This document shows positions 6,101 through 7,814 of a stretch of 7,814 bases of DNA, piece by piece. The position numbers and the translations under genes were made by a program. Source of the stretch: Candidatus Poseidoniaceae archaeon (lineage in GTDB: Archaea > Thermoplasmatota > Poseidoniia > Poseidoniales > Poseidoniaceae). The stretch lies in contig DUKK01000045.1 in the NCBI GenBank assembly GCA_013329355.1, positions 1 to 7,814 of the forward strand, given 5' to 3'. The notes under the pieces are model-generated. The model had not been told where the DNA came from, ran no database searches, and saw nothing but the letters and a program-made list of their open reading frames with translations. The stretch's first letter is position 1. The number at the start of each line of letters is the position of its first letter.

Positions 6101-7534
6101 ATGACCTATGCCCAATGCCCTAGACTCATGAGCAATTATGTCCCAACCCATTACCGCACCCATACTCTCGGTGAAATTCAGAGTAAAGGTGCAGATTTGC
6201 TTGATACAGTTGTCACAGTTGCTGGATTTATGGAGGCCAATCGGGGCAAAGGAGCAATTTGTTTTGTCGATTTGCGAGACGGTACAGGAAAGACGCAAAT
6301 TTTCCTCAAGGCAGACAATGTAGGCGGAGATGCACTTGATATGGTGCAAAGGATGACTCGAGAATCAACCTTACAGTTCACTGGAAAAGTTAGCGAAAAG
6401 CGTCCGCCAAAAATCAAGGATGGAGAGACTCCACCACCGCCTGCATATGAAGTAATAGCAGATTCTGTTGTCGTTATTGCAAAAGCTGAAGCTCCATTAC
6501 CTCTTGGTGTTATCGATACCGTCCATGTTGAACTAGATACAAGACTTGACAACAGATTCCTCGACCTGAGGAGAGCACACATTGCGGCAATGTTTAGATT
6601 GCGAGGCAAAGTGCTGCAATACGGTAGGGAAGCACTCATAAATGAAGGATTCTTTGAAACTCATACACCAAAGATAGTTGCTACTGCAACAGAAGGTGGT
6701 ACTGACTTATTCCCAATGCAGTATTTTGATACTCCTGCATTCCTTAACCAATCACCACAGTTATTCAAGCAACTTTGTATGTCTGGCGGCCTTGAGCGCG
6801 TATTCGAAATTGGACCTGCCTTTAGAGCTGAGAAGCATGACACTTACCGACACCTTAACGAATTCATCTCATTCGATATCGAATGTTCATGGTCAACAGA
6901 TGACGACGTGATGGGAGTTCTTGAACGAATGATACATCACATGTGGCAGTCTATTGCCGAAGATGAAGAATCACAGTCATACATTGCTATGATAAACGAT
7001 TACCGCACGAGCAAGGGTGAAGAACCGATCCAGGTAATCGTCCCGGAACTACCGTTCCCGAGAGTTTCATATTGCGATGCAATTAGAATCATTCAAGAAA
7101 AGGGTGGTAACATCAATTGGGGTGATGATATCGACGCTGAAAACTCTGACCTGCTGGCGGAGGACCTGCCGCAATTTTACTTCTTACCACGTTGGCCAAT
7201 GGCCCTCAAGCCATTTTACATACATCATGTTGCTGGCGAAGATGGATCAACCGGTGCGCAATTGAGTCGCGGATTTGATCTCAACTTTGGTCGTGATGAG
7301 TTAACTTCAGGTGGGCAGCGAGAGCATCGAATGGATGTGTTGATTGACAACCTGAAGAAAATGGATCTAGATCCTGAAGAATTCGAGTTTTATGTTGCTG
7401 GTTTCAGGCATGGGGTTCCGCCACACGCAGGTTGGGGCTTGGGTGTGGAACGAATACTAATGAAATTGACCGGAGCAAAGAACGTCAGAGAAACTGTGCT
7501 GTTCCCGCGCGACAGGAAGCGAGTCAGCCCTTAG
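6101..7534 (+). CDS. aspS: aspartyl-tRNA synthetase, archaeal/eukaryotic type (class IIb)
   Basis: AspRS charges tRNA-Asp with aspartate using ATP in the cytoplasm. From the ATG at 6101 it has 477 residues; an ATG at 6128 (468 residues) is an alternative, because family similarity begins only at 'YRTHTLGEI'. I prefer 6101 because a TATA-like box lies about 25 bases upstream. The N-terminal OB-fold anticodon domain spans roughly residues 20-130 ('VTVAGF', 'FVDLRDGTGKTQIF'). The linker 'LDTRLDNRFLDLRR' leads into the class II core: motif 1 region 'THTPKIVATATEGGTDLFP' (about 186-204), motif 2 'FRAEKHDTYRHLNE' from residue 241, then 'SGGQREHR', and motif 3 'GWGLGVER' from residue 444. No bacterial GAD insertion is present, which marks the archaeal/eukaryotic type. 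A proline-rich loop (Pro111-114) sits in the OB domain. The gene appears intact. Confidence 0.97.
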   Translation: MTYAQCPRLMSNYVPTHYRTHTLGEIQSKGADLLDTVVTVAGFMEANRGKGAICFVDLRDGTGKTQIFLKADNVGGDALDMVQRMTRESTLQFTGKVSEKRPPKIKDGETPPPPAYEVIADSVVVIAKAEAPLPLGVIDTVHVELDTRLDNRFLDLRRAHIAAMFRLRGKVLQYGREALINEGFFETHTPKIVATATEGGTDLFPMQYFDTPAFLNQSPQLFKQLCMSGGLERVFEIGPAFRAEKHDTYRHLNEFISFDIECSWSTDDDVMGVLERMIHHMWQSIAEDEESQSYIAMINDYRTSKGEEPIQVIVPELPFPRVSYCDAIRIIQEKGGNINWGDDIDAENSDLLAEDLPQFYFLPRWPMALKPFYIHHVAGEDGSTGAQLSRGFDLNFGRDELTSGGQREHRMDVLIDNLKKMDLDPEEFEFYVAGFRHGVPPHAGWGLGVERILMKLTGAKNVRETVLFPRDRKRVSP

Positions 7535-7537
7535 CCA

Positions 7538-7814
7538 TCAACTGTGTTTAACCCACTGTTCACCATCCCAGTAGTAGAATGCCCCATCACTCATTTTGCG
7601 CCAAATGTATCCAGCCTCGTCAGTCCACTGATTCAAAATCTGTAATTGGTTGTGGACCGGAACTGGCTGAGCGATTGAAGGTGTTGTTTGACTGGTTTGT
7701 GAATAGTCCTTGCTGGTAGTTTCTTTAGCGCTATTACTAGATTTACTGCGCAGGAACAGGGTAATTACTGCCGCAATTACAGCTATTGCAATAACCCCGA
7801 TTATGATGCTGTTG
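7538..7814 (-). CDS. C-terminal end of a single-pass membrane protein with Trp-rich cytoplasmic tail, running off the right edge
   Basis: The minus strand is open from the right edge to a TGA at 7538-7540, giving the last 91 residues of a protein whose start lies outside the window. It opens with a membrane span (SIIIGVIAIAVIAAVITLFL) followed by RSK, which places the tail in the cytoplasm. A polar Ser/Thr/Gln linker of about 30 residues follows (to roughly 'SIAQPVPV'). The end is a compact aromatic module with 'QWTDEAGYIWRKM', 'SDGAFYYWDG' and 'EQWVKHS'. This W...GY.WR...DG..YYW.G..W pattern recalls short tail modules seen on Marine Group II membrane proteins and is vaguely WW-like; I cannot name a family. 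It converges on aspS with only three bases between the stops. The even frame, typical composition and clean stop support a real gene. The function is unknown and probably set by the missing ectodomain. Confidence 0.75.
   Translation of the reverse strand, partial: NSIIIGVIAIAVIAAVITLFLRSKSSNSAKETTSKDYSQTSQTTPSIAQPVPVHNQLQILNQWTDEAGYIWRKMSDGAFYYWDGEQWVKHS

Noticed and set aside
6178..6639. 153-codon open frame on the minus strand
   Set aside because: It lies wholly inside aspS, has low-complexity Ser/Pro/Thr content and no family features, so it is a shadow of the real gene.
1..7814. CRISPR arrays, tRNA/rRNA genes, insertion sequences
   Set aside because: No regularly spaced repeats, cloverleaf sequences, terminal inverted repeats or transposase motifs were seen on either strand. 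The protein repeats in the surface gene are too diverged to be DNA repeats.

Overview
The window most likely comes from a marine euryarchaeon of the Marine Group II type (Candidatus Poseidoniales). This is inferred from gene content, not from a marker search. The clues are an archaeal/eukaryotic-type aspartyl-tRNA synthetase, an archaeal-style TrmI tRNA methyltransferase, a very large secreted protein of repeated Ig-like modules with many N-glycosylation sequons, and two single-pass membrane proteins with small cytoplasmic tail modules (a CPxC...CPxC zinc ribbon and a Trp-rich 'DG..YYWDG..W' tail). The S-adenosylmethionine synthetase is of the bacterial/eukaryotic MetK type, not the usual archaeal MAT type.

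Layout, left to right. Positions 1-621 (+) hold the 3' part of trmI, whose reading frame is open to the left edge. Its stop codon directly abuts a convergent minus-strand stop at 622-624. Positions 622-4665 (-) encode one surface protein of about 1347 codons, interrupted by a single in-frame TGA at 1321-1323. The part before the TGA carries a signal peptide, seven Ig-like modules and an SGNH/GDSL-hydrolase-like domain nested in module 2. The part after it completes module 8 and adds a transmembrane anchor, a charged linker and a zinc ribbon. Positions 4733-5977 (-) hold metK, upstream of and codirectional with the surface gene, 67 bases from its ATG. A 123-base divergent promoter region (5978-6100) separates metK from aspS (6101-7534, +). 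Three bases after the aspS stop, a convergent minus-strand gene enters from the right edge. Only its last 91 codons are present: a membrane span, a polar linker and the Trp-rich tail.

Functionally, the housekeeping genes share a tRNA/methylation theme: MetK makes SAM, TrmI uses SAM to methylate tRNA, and AspRS charges tRNA. The surface protein and the right-edge protein are cell-envelope proteins of unknown role. The most notable features are the in-frame TGA that cuts the surface protein off from its membrane anchor, and the SGNH domain, which keeps its Ser block but has Asn where the family's catalytic Asp and His are expected. I see no RNA genes, CRISPR arrays, insertion sequences or attachment sites, and no gene-free stretch longer than 300 bases.
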